Source: DATJBF01 sp035515475 (lineage in GTDB: Bacteria > Verrucomicrobiota > Verrucomicrobiia > Palsa-1439). Taken from it: 64,000 nt of DNA. Below are positions 26,587 to 35,288 of this stretch, piece after piece. The stretch covers positions 1 through 64,000 of the forward strand of contig DATJBF010000047.1 in assembly GCA_035515475.1 (NCBI GenBank), given 5' to 3'. The first letter of the stretch is position 1; each line of letters starts with the position of its first letter. Made by a program: the position numbers and the translations under genes. The notes under the pieces were generated by a model that ran no database searches, was not told the DNA's origin, and saw nothing but the letters and a program-made list of their open reading frames with translations.

Positions 26587-27558
26587 GTGAAAATTCTGGT
26601 TACAGGGGGAGCTGGTTACGTCGGCAGTGTTTGTGTCGAGGAATTACTGAATGCTGGCCACCAGGTTTGTATTATCGACAATCTCAACGAGGGGCATCGG
26701 GCTGCCGTCGACGCCCGCGCCGAGTTCGTGAAGGGAGATATTGCCGATTGCTCGCTGTTGGCAGACCTTTTCCGGCGGACCCGGCCCGATGCGGTGATGC
26801 ACTTCGCCAGCCACACGTTGGTTTCGGCCAGTATGACCGAGCCCGGCAAGTACCTCCGTGACAATCTCGCCAACGCCGTCAACTTGCTGGATGCCTGCGT
26901 GGCCACCAAGGTGCCGCGCTTCGTATTTTCTTCAAGCTGCGCAATCTTTGGTCTTCCCCGCCACCTGCCGATCACCGAGGACCTGCCCAAGGAGCCGATC
27001 AATCCGTACGGCGAATCCAAGTGGATGGTTGAGCGAGCCCTGAATTGGTACGGGCGGCTGCACGACCTCCGATGGGTCGCGCTCCGGTACTTCAACGCGG
27101 CGGGCGCGACGGACCGCTGCGGAGAACACCACCGGGAGGAAACGCATCTGGTGCCCAACGTGCTGAAGGTGGCGCTGGGACAAAAACCGCAGGTGGACAT
27201 CTACGGCACGAATTATCCAACTCCCGACGGCACGTGCATCCGCGATTACGTGCACGTGGCGGACCTTGCTCAGGCGCACCGCTTGGCGCTGGACAGCGCG
27301 ACCAGCGAAGCCTTCAACGTCGGGAGCGGTCACGGTTATTCCGTGAAGGAAGTCGTCGATGTCGCCCGTCGGGTCACGGGACGCTCCATCCCGGTGGCCG
27401 AGCGGCCTCCGCGCCCCGGCGATCCGCCGTCCCTGGTCGCTGATTCCGCCAGGATTTGCAAGGTCCTCGGGTGGCAGCCACGATTTGCCTCGCTGGAGAA
27501 GATTGTGGACAGCGCCTGGCGGTGGCACGTATCGCACCCGCGGGGATACGCTGATTAG
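26587..27558 (+). CDS. galE: UDP-glucose 4-epimerase
   Basis: 323 aa from GTG 26587; the frame is open upstream to 26398 but the family start is VKILVTGGAGYVGS. The nucleotide motif is GGAGYVGS, catalytic Ser region SSSCAIFG, Tyr/Lys in NPYGESKWMVE, and C-terminal sugar-binding YGTNYPTPDGTCIRDYVHVADLA. It interconverts UDP-glucose and UDP-galactose. It is a single plus-strand gene, divergent from the GT4 gene at 25191-26315 and convergent with the next GT4, so it probably has its own promoter in the 270-base gap. Confidence 0.93.
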   Translation: MKILVTGGAGYVGSVCVEELLNAGHQVCIIDNLNEGHRAAVDARAEFVKGDIADCSLLADLFRRTRPDAVMHFASHTLVSASMTEPGKYLRDNLANAVNLLDACVATKVPRFVFSSSCAIFGLPRHLPITEDLPKEPINPYGESKWMVERALNWYGRLHDLRWVALRYFNAAGATDRCGEHHREETHLVPNVLKVALGQKPQVDIYGTNYPTPDGTCIRDYVHVADLAQAHRLALDSATSEAFNVGSGHGYSVKEVVDVARRVTGRSIPVAERPPRPGDPPSLVADSARICKVLGWQPRFASLEKIVDSAWRWHVSHPRGYAD

Positions 27559-27666
27559 CCCGGCGCGGTAATCCCATGTTGCCCGCATGTGCCGGTCGAG
27601 CCGAAGGCATCCCAGAGCGACGGTGACCGGGTCTGAAAGCTGGCGGTCATCTTCAGCAGTACCGAG

Positions 27667-28896
27667 TTACGTATGCCGGTTGACGACGCGCAAGAATTGC
27701 TCGGCGTCGCTCTCACTGCACTCGTCCTTCAGCCAACGCCACCCCGCCTCGCCCAGACGTCGCCGCAGGGCGTCGTCGGCGAGCAGCCGCTCGATGGCTG
27801 CAGCCAGCGCCTCGGGGTCATCTGGTGGCACCAGCAAGACGTCCTGTTCGTGACGCAGGACTGCCGCAATATTAGGAATGTTGGTCGTAATCACGGGCAG
27901 TGCTCGGGCCATTGCCTCATGTAATACGCGCGGAAAACCCTCGCTACGGGAAGGAAGCACGAACAGGTCGGCTTCGTCGTACAGTCTCCGAAGTTCCTCT
28001 TCGTCAGCGACCCAGCCGGACAAGTGAACCATGTCCGTAATTCCAAGGCGCTTTGACAACTCGCTCAGGTGCGGGCCCCAATCGTTATCAACGGCACCCG
28101 CCAAGATGGCGATGACTGTCACCCCTCTTTTCTTCAAGAGTGCGAGCGCCTGGTAGAGCACGTCATGACCTTTGACCGGCAGAAGGTCGGCGGCACACAG
28201 AAGGCGGGCGGGTTTGTGTAACGGATGTTCGGCCGGCGACGGCGCAGGTTTGACGCGGTCTCCTGGTCGAACGCGATAGGTCGCACCGATCGATTCGTAT
28301 TCCCGCAATCTGGTGGCTTCAAAGAAGAGGCGCGCTTTCGCCCGGTGATAGACCACGCGTTCCAGTCGATTGCATGTGGCGAGGTACAAGGGCAGATACC
28401 ACGACCGCTTCTTCGCCCAGCGCGGCGACAGCCTGATTGTCTCCGCCCACATGGTGCCGCTGTAGACCAAATACGGGCGGTCCAGGCAAATGCAGAACAA
28501 GCCCATGGCGGCTGCGCGATAGGTCGGAAAGTACAGTAACACAAGGGCGTCGGGGTTTTTGCGCAAGACCCGCCAGAGGATGCGCACTTGTTTCCAGAAG
28601 GTCGACAACAGCACCGAGAGCCGCCGGGAGCCCTGTGAATCAGGGATCTCTACAGGTTCGATATTCGGCGCGTGGAATTGGTAGGTGAAACTCTTCTTCG
28701 TTTCGTATTGCGCATCGATCCCCTTCCGAAACACGGGCGCGAGCAGGACGACCCGCTGAAAGGCCGGCGCAAAGCCATCGATATATTCCCCATCCAGATT
28801 GTAGAAGTACCGGGCCTGACCGTCGTCCGCATAGTGGGCGCGCGAAACGATGATGAGCGTCGGGTAACGGCTTGGTGCTGGTTCACGCGTCTGCAT
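27667..28896 (-). CDS. GT4-family glycosyltransferase
   Basis: 409 aa. GT-B fold with C-terminal EX7E region SRSEGFPRVLHEAMARALPVITT and donor-site VVRPGDRVKP-like and LLCAADLLPVKGHDVLYQAL stretches. The N-terminus (TLIIVSRAHYADDGQARYF) lacks a signal. It is the last gene of a minus-strand set starting with the O-antigen ligase, with about 40 bases between it and the GT-C gene. The acceptor and donor are unknown. Confidence 0.83.
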   Translation of the reverse strand: MQTREPAPSRYPTLIIVSRAHYADDGQARYFYNLDGEYIDGFAPAFQRVVLLAPVFRKGIDAQYETKKSFTYQFHAPNIEPVEIPDSQGSRRLSVLLSTFWKQVRILWRVLRKNPDALVLLYFPTYRAAAMGLFCICLDRPYLVYSGTMWAETIRLSPRWAKKRSWYLPLYLATCNRLERVVYHRAKARLFFEATRLREYESIGATYRVRPGDRVKPAPSPAEHPLHKPARLLCAADLLPVKGHDVLYQALALLKKRGVTVIAILAGAVDNDWGPHLSELSKRLGITDMVHLSGWVADEEELRRLYDEADLFVLPSRSEGFPRVLHEAMARALPVITTNIPNIAAVLRHEQDVLLVPPDDPEALAAAIERLLADDALRRRLGEAGWRWLKDECSESDAEQFLRVVNRHT

Positions 28897-28935
28897 GCGC
28901 CGGTCTCGGCAGGTCAGCCCCCCCTGATGGACGAG

Positions 28936-30327
28936 TCACGTGCGCTCACCCTTATCTTGAGGAACCGCAGGAGGTTCAAACTGTTGTGTTCGCTCCAAAC
29001 CCGACGAGCCTGAGGCCAAACGTACGTCTCCGGCGAATAAGCTTTTCACGTGCCGATCCCAAATCCAAATGACTCCGTAGGCCGCGAGTACCGCCAGCAG
29101 GGGGTCAAATGGCACGCGGTATCGGGGGAACACCGCCACCAAGGCATGCCCAAGGCCCAGCAGGACCAGGAAGGCTGTCAACAACAGGAGTTCTCTATGT
29201 TTCGAACAGCCGATGATCGCTCCCACGAGCGCCAGAATGAATAAAGGACGAATGCTCCACGCATAGATCAAAGAATGCAGACGGAGGTATGGCGCGTCTT
29301 CGACGCTCCCATTGGGGCCGGCAATTTTGTGCGGCCAATAACTCCAACTGTAGAACAGGAAGAATTTCCGGATTGTCAGCCGCACAGTTTCCCATGGATG
29401 GGCGCGGATGAACTGGATGGCTGCGGCGCGAGACAACAACGAGGCCTGGAGAATATCCTGCGGGGAGCGGCTCAGCGGTTGATACCGCTCTGGCATCATG
29501 TCGAAGGTCTTGGACTCGCTGATAAAGGCTGCAATCTGGGGGTTATTGCCTTCCGACAGCGCATAGTTTGGCGCCACAGATAAGGATATGTATCGTCCAC
29601 ACACGCGCCAGTTGCGCACCATCCACGGGCTGAGGACGGCGCCGATCAACACAACGTATACTGCCGGCCGCTTCCACTGCCGCGCCCCCTCCTTCCAGAA
29701 CAGCCAAATCACGACGAGTGGCGCAAGGACCTCCACGGGACCGCGTACGAGAATTGCCAAACCAGTGATCATGCCGCCCAAAACCACCCAGAGCCACCGT
29801 GAGGACTGCAACATCATGCAGGCGAGAAGAAACGAAGCCGACGTGAGCACTGCAAACAGGGCCCCGTCTGTCAGAGACACCGTCATCAACGCCAGCCACG
29901 GGAGGAGGTTTGTGATCAAACAGGCAAGCAATCCAACCCGCACATCGACAACCTTCCACCCGATAATAAAAACGAGTACTCCGGTGAGGGCGGTCAACAG
30001 AGTGTGAATGGTGGAAACTGCCAGCGGCGAATCTCCGACTGTCGCATAAACGGCCGCCAGAAAGTAGATGTAACCGGGAAACGTATAGATCGAAGGGTAT
30101 CGCCCGTCCAGTGTGAACCCGCGCCCCTGAAGGACGTGCTTTGCGATCGCGTCGTACTCTCCCGAGGAACTCCCGCGGCTTCGGAACGAATTGCCAAATC
30201 CAACGAAAACGACAGCGCGAACTGCCAATCCGAGCACAGTGATCAAGATGAGCCAGATTCTCCAGTTGACCTTCGCTGTGCCTTGTCGACCGCCATTTTC
30301 GACGGTGCGTGATGGATTGTACGTCAT
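28936..30327 (-). CDS. GT-C/ArnT-like integral membrane glycosyltransferase
   Basis: 463 aa from ATG 30327; a TTG at 30387 in frame is less likely. About ten membrane helices. The first periplasmic loop has GEYDAIAKHVLQGRGF with the acidic residues expected for GT39/GT83 catalysis, and the FPGYIYFLAAVY motif. Enzymes of this class take sugar from polyprenyl phosphate and add it on the periplasmic side. The C-terminal helices are followed by a short soluble tail. It lies between two GT4 genes. Confidence 0.8.
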   Translation of the reverse strand: MTYNPSRTVENGGRQGTAKVNWRIWLILITVLGLAVRAVVFVGFGNSFRSRGSSSGEYDAIAKHVLQGRGFTLDGRYPSIYTFPGYIYFLAAVYATVGDSPLAVSTIHTLLTALTGVLVFIIGWKVVDVRVGLLACLITNLLPWLALMTVSLTDGALFAVLTSASFLLACMMLQSSRWLWVVLGGMITGLAILVRGPVEVLAPLVVIWLFWKEGARQWKRPAVYVVLIGAVLSPWMVRNWRVCGRYISLSVAPNYALSEGNNPQIAAFISESKTFDMMPERYQPLSRSPQDILQASLLSRAAAIQFIRAHPWETVRLTIRKFFLFYSWSYWPHKIAGPNGSVEDAPYLRLHSLIYAWSIRPLFILALVGAIIGCSKHRELLLLTAFLVLLGLGHALVAVFPRYRVPFDPLLAVLAAYGVIWIWDRHVKSLFAGDVRLASGSSGLERTQQFEPPAVPQDKGERT

Positions 30328-30462
30328 CGAGTCGATGTTTTCCTCAAGCGCGCCCAGAATGTTCGCAAGCCATGTGGGGTTATGCAAGCCTTTCAGTTGA
30401 TGGGCGGAAGCGCGGTGGCCAAAGTGGTCGCCGCACGAGTACCACGAAGCGGTTCGGCAACG

Positions 30463-31581
30463 CTACGTAGACGACGGCGAACCATACAGTTCCTCCACGC
30501 GCCGCGTCATGCATTCAACGCTGTACGGCCGGATTCTCGCTTGCGCCGCGCGCCCGAGCGCGCGCGCCCGCACCCGGTCCGCCAGCAGTGTGACAATCGC
30601 ATCGGCCATCGTCACCGGATCTCCGGGTGGAACCAACAGCCCGGACCGTTCGTGCTCGAGGAGTTCGCAGTTTCCACCGACCGCCGTCGCTACGATCGGA
30701 CGTGCCATCGCCATCGCTTCCATCAAGGCGTTCGCCAAGCCCTCGGATAGAGAGGGCAACACAAACACATCGACGGCCGCCAGAAATCCAGCAACGTCCT
30801 CGACATGTCCGACAAATCGCACATGCTGTTCGATTCCGAGGTCGCGTGATTGTTGTTGCAACTCGGCCAAACATTCGCCCTCACCCGCAAGCGCAAAAGT
30901 GGCCTGCGGAAAACGAGTGAGCACGGCGGGGGCCGCGGCGATAAAATGCTTGTGACCCTTGATCGATGCAAAACGTCCCACGGATGCGATCACGGGGCCG
31001 TCACCGGCGAGCGCAAACTTGCGACGCGTCTCGGCAATTTCGCTGTCGGTTGGGTCATGTGCGGGCAGGGCAACGCCGTTGGGAATCATCATTATTTGCG
31101 TCTGGCGCGCCATCCGGTTTCGGAGCAGCGTCTCGACCACGGGCGGTGTATTGGCCGTCACGTACGTGGCGCGTGGATACGCCAGACGCCCGGCGAGACG
31201 ATGGCGACGTCCGTGAAAGTAGCCGATGTCGCGTTCGCTCAGAATGATGGTGGGAATCCCGGCCCGTCGCCCCAAGACGACACCGAGGATGTTGGCATGA
31301 TACAGCCAGGCGTGCAGCACATCGAAACGCTCGGCTTGCATCCAGCGCAGAAACCGGAGCACCGGTGACAGATTGCGGATGCGGGCGATGGGGAACTCAA
31401 TGTCCAAATCGAACACAGGAACACCGGCCGCTTCGAACGCGGGCCGCAGTCCGCCGCCGGCGCGGAACGCCGCCAGCGTCGGGGCGACTCGCGAGCGGTC
31501 AAGCGTTCGAAGAAGGTAAAGGAGTTGTTTTTCGGCGCCACCGACTCCCAGTCCTTGCACGAGGTACAGAACCCGTATCAT
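30463..31581 (-). CDS. GT4-family glycosyltransferase
   Basis: 372 aa from ATG 31581, an ATGA overlap with the O-antigen ligase gene; the extension to 31692 is rejected. N-terminal IRVLYLVQGLGVGGAEKQLLYLL is the classic GT-B acceptor-side loop. The C-terminal region has SVGRFASIKGHKHFI and SLSEGLANALMEAMAMARPIVATAVGGN with the EX7E pair. Translational coupling to the ligase suggests joint expression. Confidence 0.88.
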   Translation of the reverse strand: MIRVLYLVQGLGVGGAEKQLLYLLRTLDRSRVAPTLAAFRAGGGLRPAFEAAGVPVFDLDIEFPIARIRNLSPVLRFLRWMQAERFDVLHAWLYHANILGVVLGRRAGIPTIILSERDIGYFHGRRHRLAGRLAYPRATYVTANTPPVVETLLRNRMARQTQIMMIPNGVALPAHDPTDSEIAETRRKFALAGDGPVIASVGRFASIKGHKHFIAAAPAVLTRFPQATFALAGEGECLAELQQQSRDLGIEQHVRFVGHVEDVAGFLAAVDVFVLPSLSEGLANALMEAMAMARPIVATAVGGNCELLEHERSGLLVPPGDPVTMADAIVTLLADRVRARALGRAAQARIRPYSVECMTRRVEELYGSPSST

Positions 31582-33098
31582 TGAGTCGAGGCGGCACTGG
31601 CAGGCCTTAAGGCCATGGCGCCGGCCCTCACGAGGCGCGGCTGATTGGCCGCCGCACCCGCTGTCGCAGTGCTGGGTTGCCGGCGGCTCCAATCCTCCCT
31701 AGCGGCCAGGAACACTCCGACCATAAACCAGTACCAAGAAGCCTCACGCGCATCCCACGGGACGGCTGACCCGAACAAAAGAACAGTGACGATGAGTAAC
31801 ACGCGGGCCAAGCTTCGAACTTCCTCGGACGGATGATTGTGCCAATCACGCCACAGTGTCGGGACGATTCGGGCAAAGATCCACAAGACTATTATGACGC
31901 CAATCATCCCCTCGGCAACCAGCGTCTCGAATAAGTTCTCATGTGTGGTGAAGCCCCAGCCCAACCCCAGTTCCGGCCCGTGGGCGGTAAAATCGAGGCG
32001 TCCGCCGCCCCAGATGTATCGCGTGGGAACCTGATTCAGGTATTCGAAAACCGCCCCCCAGATGCTGACACGTCCCGAAAGCAAAGCGTCGGCGTTACGT
32101 GCTTCCAAGGTGCTTGCCTCGAAATACACCTTCACGCGTTCCGGGAGCCATAGAGGGCTGGTAGCCAATACCACCGCGAGGCTCAGAACTCCAAAGATCA
32201 TCAATGGTTTCCGGCGCGTGGTCATCGCCAGCATCAGCCACCCCAACATGCACAGCACCCAAGCCGTACGAACCAAAGTGCATGCCACAGCCACAATGCC
32301 AACAATGGCTACGCCCATGCCGAAGAAGAGCTGCAGCCCGCGATCGAAGTACGGCTTGCGCGCCAGGAACAACACCAGCCACATCCCCCACAAGTCTCCC
32401 AGCGCGATGGATCCGCCCAGAATACCGCCCTCCTCTTTGCCTGAAGCGAACCGGTGGAGGATGGGGAAGATGTTGAAGAGCTGAAGGAACATGGTTAACG
32501 AGTACAAAACCAGGCAGCAACCCAGCGCGATCGCAAAGCGGCGTCTTTGTCCCAATTCCCGACCGTGGTTGTACCCGAAAAAAAACAAACCGACGTACAT
32601 GACGGGCTTGACGAACTGTGACGTGAGAACCGAGGTATGGGAAGCGATGGCCAAGCCCGACCTGACGAAATCATAGTGCGGGAAATTCTCATAGGCGCGC
32701 AGAGACGAGACCAGAATGACCGCGAAGTAGAGGTACAGATAGTTGCCCACAGTCCGCTCGCGTATCTGGAAAGTCCAGCGCTTCGTCACCGCGTATTCCC
32801 CGACGTAAACGAACACCAACGTCGCGAAAATCAGGTTAAACTCGTTCAGCCCCATGGGCAGGGGAAAGACAAGACCAGAAATGGTGGCAATTTGGGCAAA
32901 GAATATCAGGCCGTAAACGCCCAGTTCGGGTTTGGTCAAGGCGAAGAACGCGAGCCCAATCACCGCCAAACTGGCAAGCGCGACCAAGTAATGCACGCGG
33001 GGCACCCACCACCCGGCGGCAAGGGAGACGGCCACTACCAGCGCCATCCGGATGGCCCTTTGAACAAGGTCCCGCGCTCTTTGCTCGGTCAACTCCAT
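31578..33098 (-). CDS. O-antigen ligase family membrane protein
   Basis: 506 aa with about a dozen membrane helices. The Wzy_C signature appears in the large periplasmic loop: GGGRLDFTAHGPELGLGWGF then HENLFETLVAEGMIGV. Family members ligate O-antigen to lipid A-core, or polymerise repeat units (Wzy). Which one applies here cannot be decided from sequence. It is the first gene of a minus-strand set and sits only 48 bases from the left target duplication of the IS element at 33147, so its upstream context was altered by that insertion. Confidence 0.85.
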   Translation of the reverse strand: MELTEQRARDLVQRAIRMALVVAVSLAAGWWVPRVHYLVALASLAVIGLAFFALTKPELGVYGLIFFAQIATISGLVFPLPMGLNEFNLIFATLVFVYVGEYAVTKRWTFQIRERTVGNYLYLYFAVILVSSLRAYENFPHYDFVRSGLAIASHTSVLTSQFVKPVMYVGLFFFGYNHGRELGQRRRFAIALGCCLVLYSLTMFLQLFNIFPILHRFASGKEEGGILGGSIALGDLWGMWLVLFLARKPYFDRGLQLFFGMGVAIVGIVAVACTLVRTAWVLCMLGWLMLAMTTRRKPLMIFGVLSLAVVLATSPLWLPERVKVYFEASTLEARNADALLSGRVSIWGAVFEYLNQVPTRYIWGGGRLDFTAHGPELGLGWGFTTHENLFETLVAEGMIGVIIVLWIFARIVPTLWRDWHNHPSEEVRSLARVLLIVTVLLFGSAVPWDAREASWYWFMVGVFLAAREDWSRRQPSTATAGAAANQPRLVRAGAMALRPASAASTQ

Positions 33099-33154
33099 TG
33101 GAATCTCAGTATCTTAGTTGATTGCTCAACCGTAGTCCAGCGGGACCCCCCGTT

Positions 33155-33174
33155 GGCGTTGTCCTAATTTGATT
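33155..33174 (+). repeat. Left terminal inverted repeat
   Basis: GGCGTTGTCCTAATTTG followed by ATT, matching the complement of 35987-36006 except for one inserted base in the right copy. The first 17 bases are identical. Confidence 0.88.
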
Positions 33175-33221
33175 CTTGGTTGAGTGGTTCTGCCCCGCAG
33201 CCCCATCTAATCCGCGCCGCA

Positions 33222-33245
33222 AAAGGCCCGTCTTTTTAAGGCGGG
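33222..33245 (-). terminator. Possible terminator of the transposase operon
   Basis: A hairpin CCCGTCTT/AAGGCGGG (one G-T pair, 3-base loop) followed on the minus strand by TTTT. It lies downstream of the 74-aa gene and before the left end, where it would limit read-through from the element into the O-antigen ligase gene. The U-run is short, so efficiency is uncertain. Confidence 0.4.
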
Positions 33246-33309
33246 GTGTCGGGAATTATCCCGGTGCCAATACGAAGGGTGGCGGATATGGGTACAAAGG
33301 GGAAAGGGT

Positions 33310-33534
33310 TCAGGACCGGCCAAGTCCCTGCAGGCTCTCCAGTCTCCTCACGCGGGTCTCGATCTTTTCAAGCGCAACTACGGCATCGAGAAGGGCCTGC
33401 AAAACATCTCGGACGCGCCCGTAAATCTCTGTCTTGTCAAAGTCCTTGGCAATCGCCCTGCGCCTTGACGGAGACACAGCAACTCGTTGTTCGTATCGAA
33501 GCATTGATTCAACGTCACGATGAAGATTGCCCAT
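33310..33534 (-). CDS. Small hypothetical protein of the IS element
   Basis: 74 aa, not recognised. It is mostly helical and charged, with a predicted coiled-coil-like C-terminal half (VLQALLDAVVALEKIETRVRRLE). AGGAG stands 10 bases before ATG 33534. It is third in the transposase operon, 75 bases after the 103-aa gene. It could be a regulatory or assembly partner of the transposase. Confidence 0.5.
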   Translation of the reverse strand: MGNLHRDVESMLRYEQRVAVSPSRRRAIAKDFDKTEIYGRVRDVLQALLDAVVALEKIETRVRRLESLQGLGRS

Positions 33535-33609
33535 GACATGCTTTCTCCTGTGGTTGGGGTTTAGGGAACGCCAAACTCTGCCACAAGCGAACGGCGGCGA
33601 AAAGGGCTT

Positions 33610-33921
33610 TTAGCGGTTGCCCTTGGCTTCGCTGAGAATCGCCACGCGCACGGCGTCTAGGGCGGATTTGACCGGAGGCAAGCCAAGCACGGTCACAATG
33701 CGGACTTCGTTGCCCGTATCGTGTGCCGCGTGACCCCAAGCGAAACATTGCTTTGCCTTTGGGTGCCCGGTTAGGTCAAAGATTTCGACAGTACCGTCCC
33801 AGACGGTCTTGCCCTGAAAGGCTTCATGTACGGGCACAGAGCCGACATGAATCGATTTGCAGCCATGCGCCTTGCGAATCGCCTCTTGCAAAGTCTCAAT
33901 ATAGCTCAGCGTTTCAGCCAT
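33610..33921 (-). CDS. Hypothetical protein coupled to the IS1 transposase
   Basis: 103 aa, not recognised. It has mixed alpha/beta composition with a W-D-G-T-V-E-I-F segment and a conserved-looking GHPKAKQCFAWGH stretch. The start at 33921 overlaps the transposase's 3' end by 8 bases, so the two are probably translated together. Its constant position next to the transposase suggests it belongs to the element rather than being a random passenger. Confidence 0.6.
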   Translation of the reverse strand: MAETLSYIETLQEAIRKAHGCKSIHVGSVPVHEAFQGKTVWDGTVEIFDLTGHPKAKQCFAWGHAAHDTGNEVRIVTVLGLPPVKSALDAVRVAILSEAKGNR

Positions 33922-34741
33922 TAGTTTTTTCGATCAGATCAGCCACAGTCCAGAACTCCGAGACAACACCGGCGGCCATTGCCGGGGTCATGCGAACGGT
34001 GCTGTGTCGCTTCACGAAATTGTAATATCCGAAGTACAAGCCGATTGCAGCCCTAAAGTTCTCCAGCTTCTTGCTGTAGGCGTTGGTCAGGCGAGTCAAT
34101 CGACGGCACAGCATTCGCATGGTCAAATTCTGGCTCTCGACGTAAGACGTGGAGATATAGGCCGGGTTCGGGTTGCCAAACACGACGTTCTTTTCCTGAG
34201 TGTATAGCTCGGGCGGGCTGTACCTACCCGGCGCAAGCTCGGCGGCTCGAAATACCTTGATGATTTGCGCGTAGTCTAGCTGGCAGCCGAATCCTCGCTC
34301 CAGCGCGCCCGCGTAAGTGCCAAGGGCATCCGTGGAGATTTGGACGCGGCCAGTAAGGCGCGGGGCCAGGTCCTCGACAAAGCAAATGGTGTTGTAGTTG
34401 TCGCGCTTGCCGACTCGGAAAGCCGGGACAAGTTTCGTGTCGGCATCGAGCGCAACGAACGTATAGAAATCGCCGCGTTGCGATTCGTCATCTTTGTCCG
34501 TCAGTCGATTCTGGTGTTTGCCGACATATTGCCAAATCTCGTCTAGCTGTAGCCGCTCGCATTTCAGATCGCGCATCATCGTGTCCATAAGCGACGTGCA
34601 TCCCTGCCCGACTCGGAGGCCAAGCCGCATGATGGTGTCCCGGTGAATGCCCGTCATGCGCTCAATCGAGCGAATGCTCACGCCTTCCGCAAGTGCGCTC
34701 ACTGCCGCGATCTTCTTTTCCATTGGTAGGTTGTTTGCCAT
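33914..34741 (-). CDS. IS1-family DDE transposase
   Basis: 275 aa, single frame with no programmed frameshift, unlike classical IS1 InsA/InsB. The N-terminal 60 residues hold a helix-turn-helix (EGVSIRSIERMTGIHRDTIMRLG). The catalytic core shows LDEIWQYVG (Asp67), STDALGTY (Asp138) and YVESQNLTMRM (Glu202), closely paralleling the DEQWGYVG, TDGW and ERHNLNLR blocks of InsB; the C-terminal FGYYNFVKRHST also matches. It cuts and joins the element's ends. The gene is intact and has a good promoter at 34770-34797, so the element may still be active. Confidence 0.9.
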   Translation of the reverse strand: MANNLPMEKKIAAVSALAEGVSIRSIERMTGIHRDTIMRLGLRVGQGCTSLMDTMMRDLKCERLQLDEIWQYVGKHQNRLTDKDDESQRGDFYTFVALDADTKLVPAFRVGKRDNYNTICFVEDLAPRLTGRVQISTDALGTYAGALERGFGCQLDYAQIIKVFRAAELAPGRYSPPELYTQEKNVVFGNPNPAYISTSYVESQNLTMRMLCRRLTRLTNAYSKKLENFRAAIGLYFGYYNFVKRHSTVRMTPAMAAGVVSEFWTVADLIEKTNG

Positions 34742-34769
34742 ATTGCGCTCCGTTCCTTATCTTGGACTT

Positions 34770-34797
34770 ATTGTACTACGGCAAGTATTCATGTCAA
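34770..34797 (-). promoter_or_regulatory. Transposase promoter
   Basis: TTGACA (34797-34792), 16-base spacer, TACAAT (34775-34770) on the minus strand, about 30 bases before the transposase ATG. The -10 overlaps a TTGTACTAC repeat (34771-34779). Confidence 0.7.
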
Positions 34798-34817
34798 CAA
34801 CATTTTGTACTACACAA
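34771..34817. promoter_or_regulatory. Paired TTGTACTAC repeats, candidate operator
   Basis: The 9-base sequence TTGTACTAC occurs at 34771-34779 and 34805-34813, 34 bases apart. The second copy extends to TTGTACTACACAA, a 13-base partial palindrome (TTGT/ACAA). They flank the transposase promoter and lie before the divergent ribbon-helix-helix-like gene. That is the usual arrangement for an autoregulated operator; binding itself is inferred. Confidence 0.45.
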
Positions 34818-34847
34818 ACTGTTTTCTTTGTGCTATCGTATCCGGCC

Positions 34848-35015
34848 ATGAAGAAACGCATGGGGCGGCCACCGTTGCCAGAGGAGAAAGCCCGAAGCAT
34901 CGTGTTCCAGGTCCGTATTTCGCCAGAGGAACAAGACAAAATCCTTCGGGCCGCCCAGAAAGCCGGGTTAAACTCAGCCGCATGGGCGAGATCGCGCTTG
35001 CTTTCGGATTCCTGA
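34848..35015 (+). CDS. Small ribbon-helix-helix-like DNA-binding protein
   Basis: 55 aa. After a basic N-terminus (MKKRMGRPPLPEEKAR), the segment IVFQVRISPEEQDKILRAAQKAG has the short beta-strand (FQVRIS) plus amphipathic-helix pattern of Arc/MetJ/CopG-type regulators, followed by a second helix (SAAWARSRLLSD). The open frame reaches further upstream to 34647 but runs antisense through the transposase start, so ATG 34848 is chosen. It is divergent from the transposase, across repeated sites, which suggests it represses transposition. No partner toxin is seen. It carries no strong Shine-Dalgarno. Confidence 0.6.
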   Translation: MKKRMGRPPLPEEKARSIVFQVRISPEEQDKILRAAQKAGLNSAAWARSRLLSDS

Positions 35016-35112
35016 TGGGTTATGGAAGCGACCAGATTCGGACTGGTATTTCCGGGGTGTAAAGCCGCGGCGACTTAGCCGATTAGTCCACGCTCCCAAA
35101 AGTGTGGGTCTT

Positions 35113-35170
35113 CCAGCCCGCGTGATTGTGTACCGGACAGGTGAACATCACGCGGGCTGGTGTCTTTTTC
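35113..35170 (+). terminator. Perfect 14-bp hairpin followed by a T-rich run
   Basis: CCAGCCCGCGTGAT (35113-35126) pairs perfectly with 35147-35160 across a 20-base loop. On the plus strand it is followed by TGTCTTTTTC. It could end transcription of the ribbon-helix-helix-like gene; the long loop is unusual for an intrinsic terminator. Confidence 0.45.
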
Positions 35171-35288
35171 GTCGTCGCGCTGGTCGCGGGTGACCACTCT
35201 GCCCGTCTTGCGCTTTATTCTGTTGTCATTATCGCTTCGCTTCCTTTCGCTATTAGCTTTGTTGTCAAGCAAGCGTTCCCAAAAAAAC

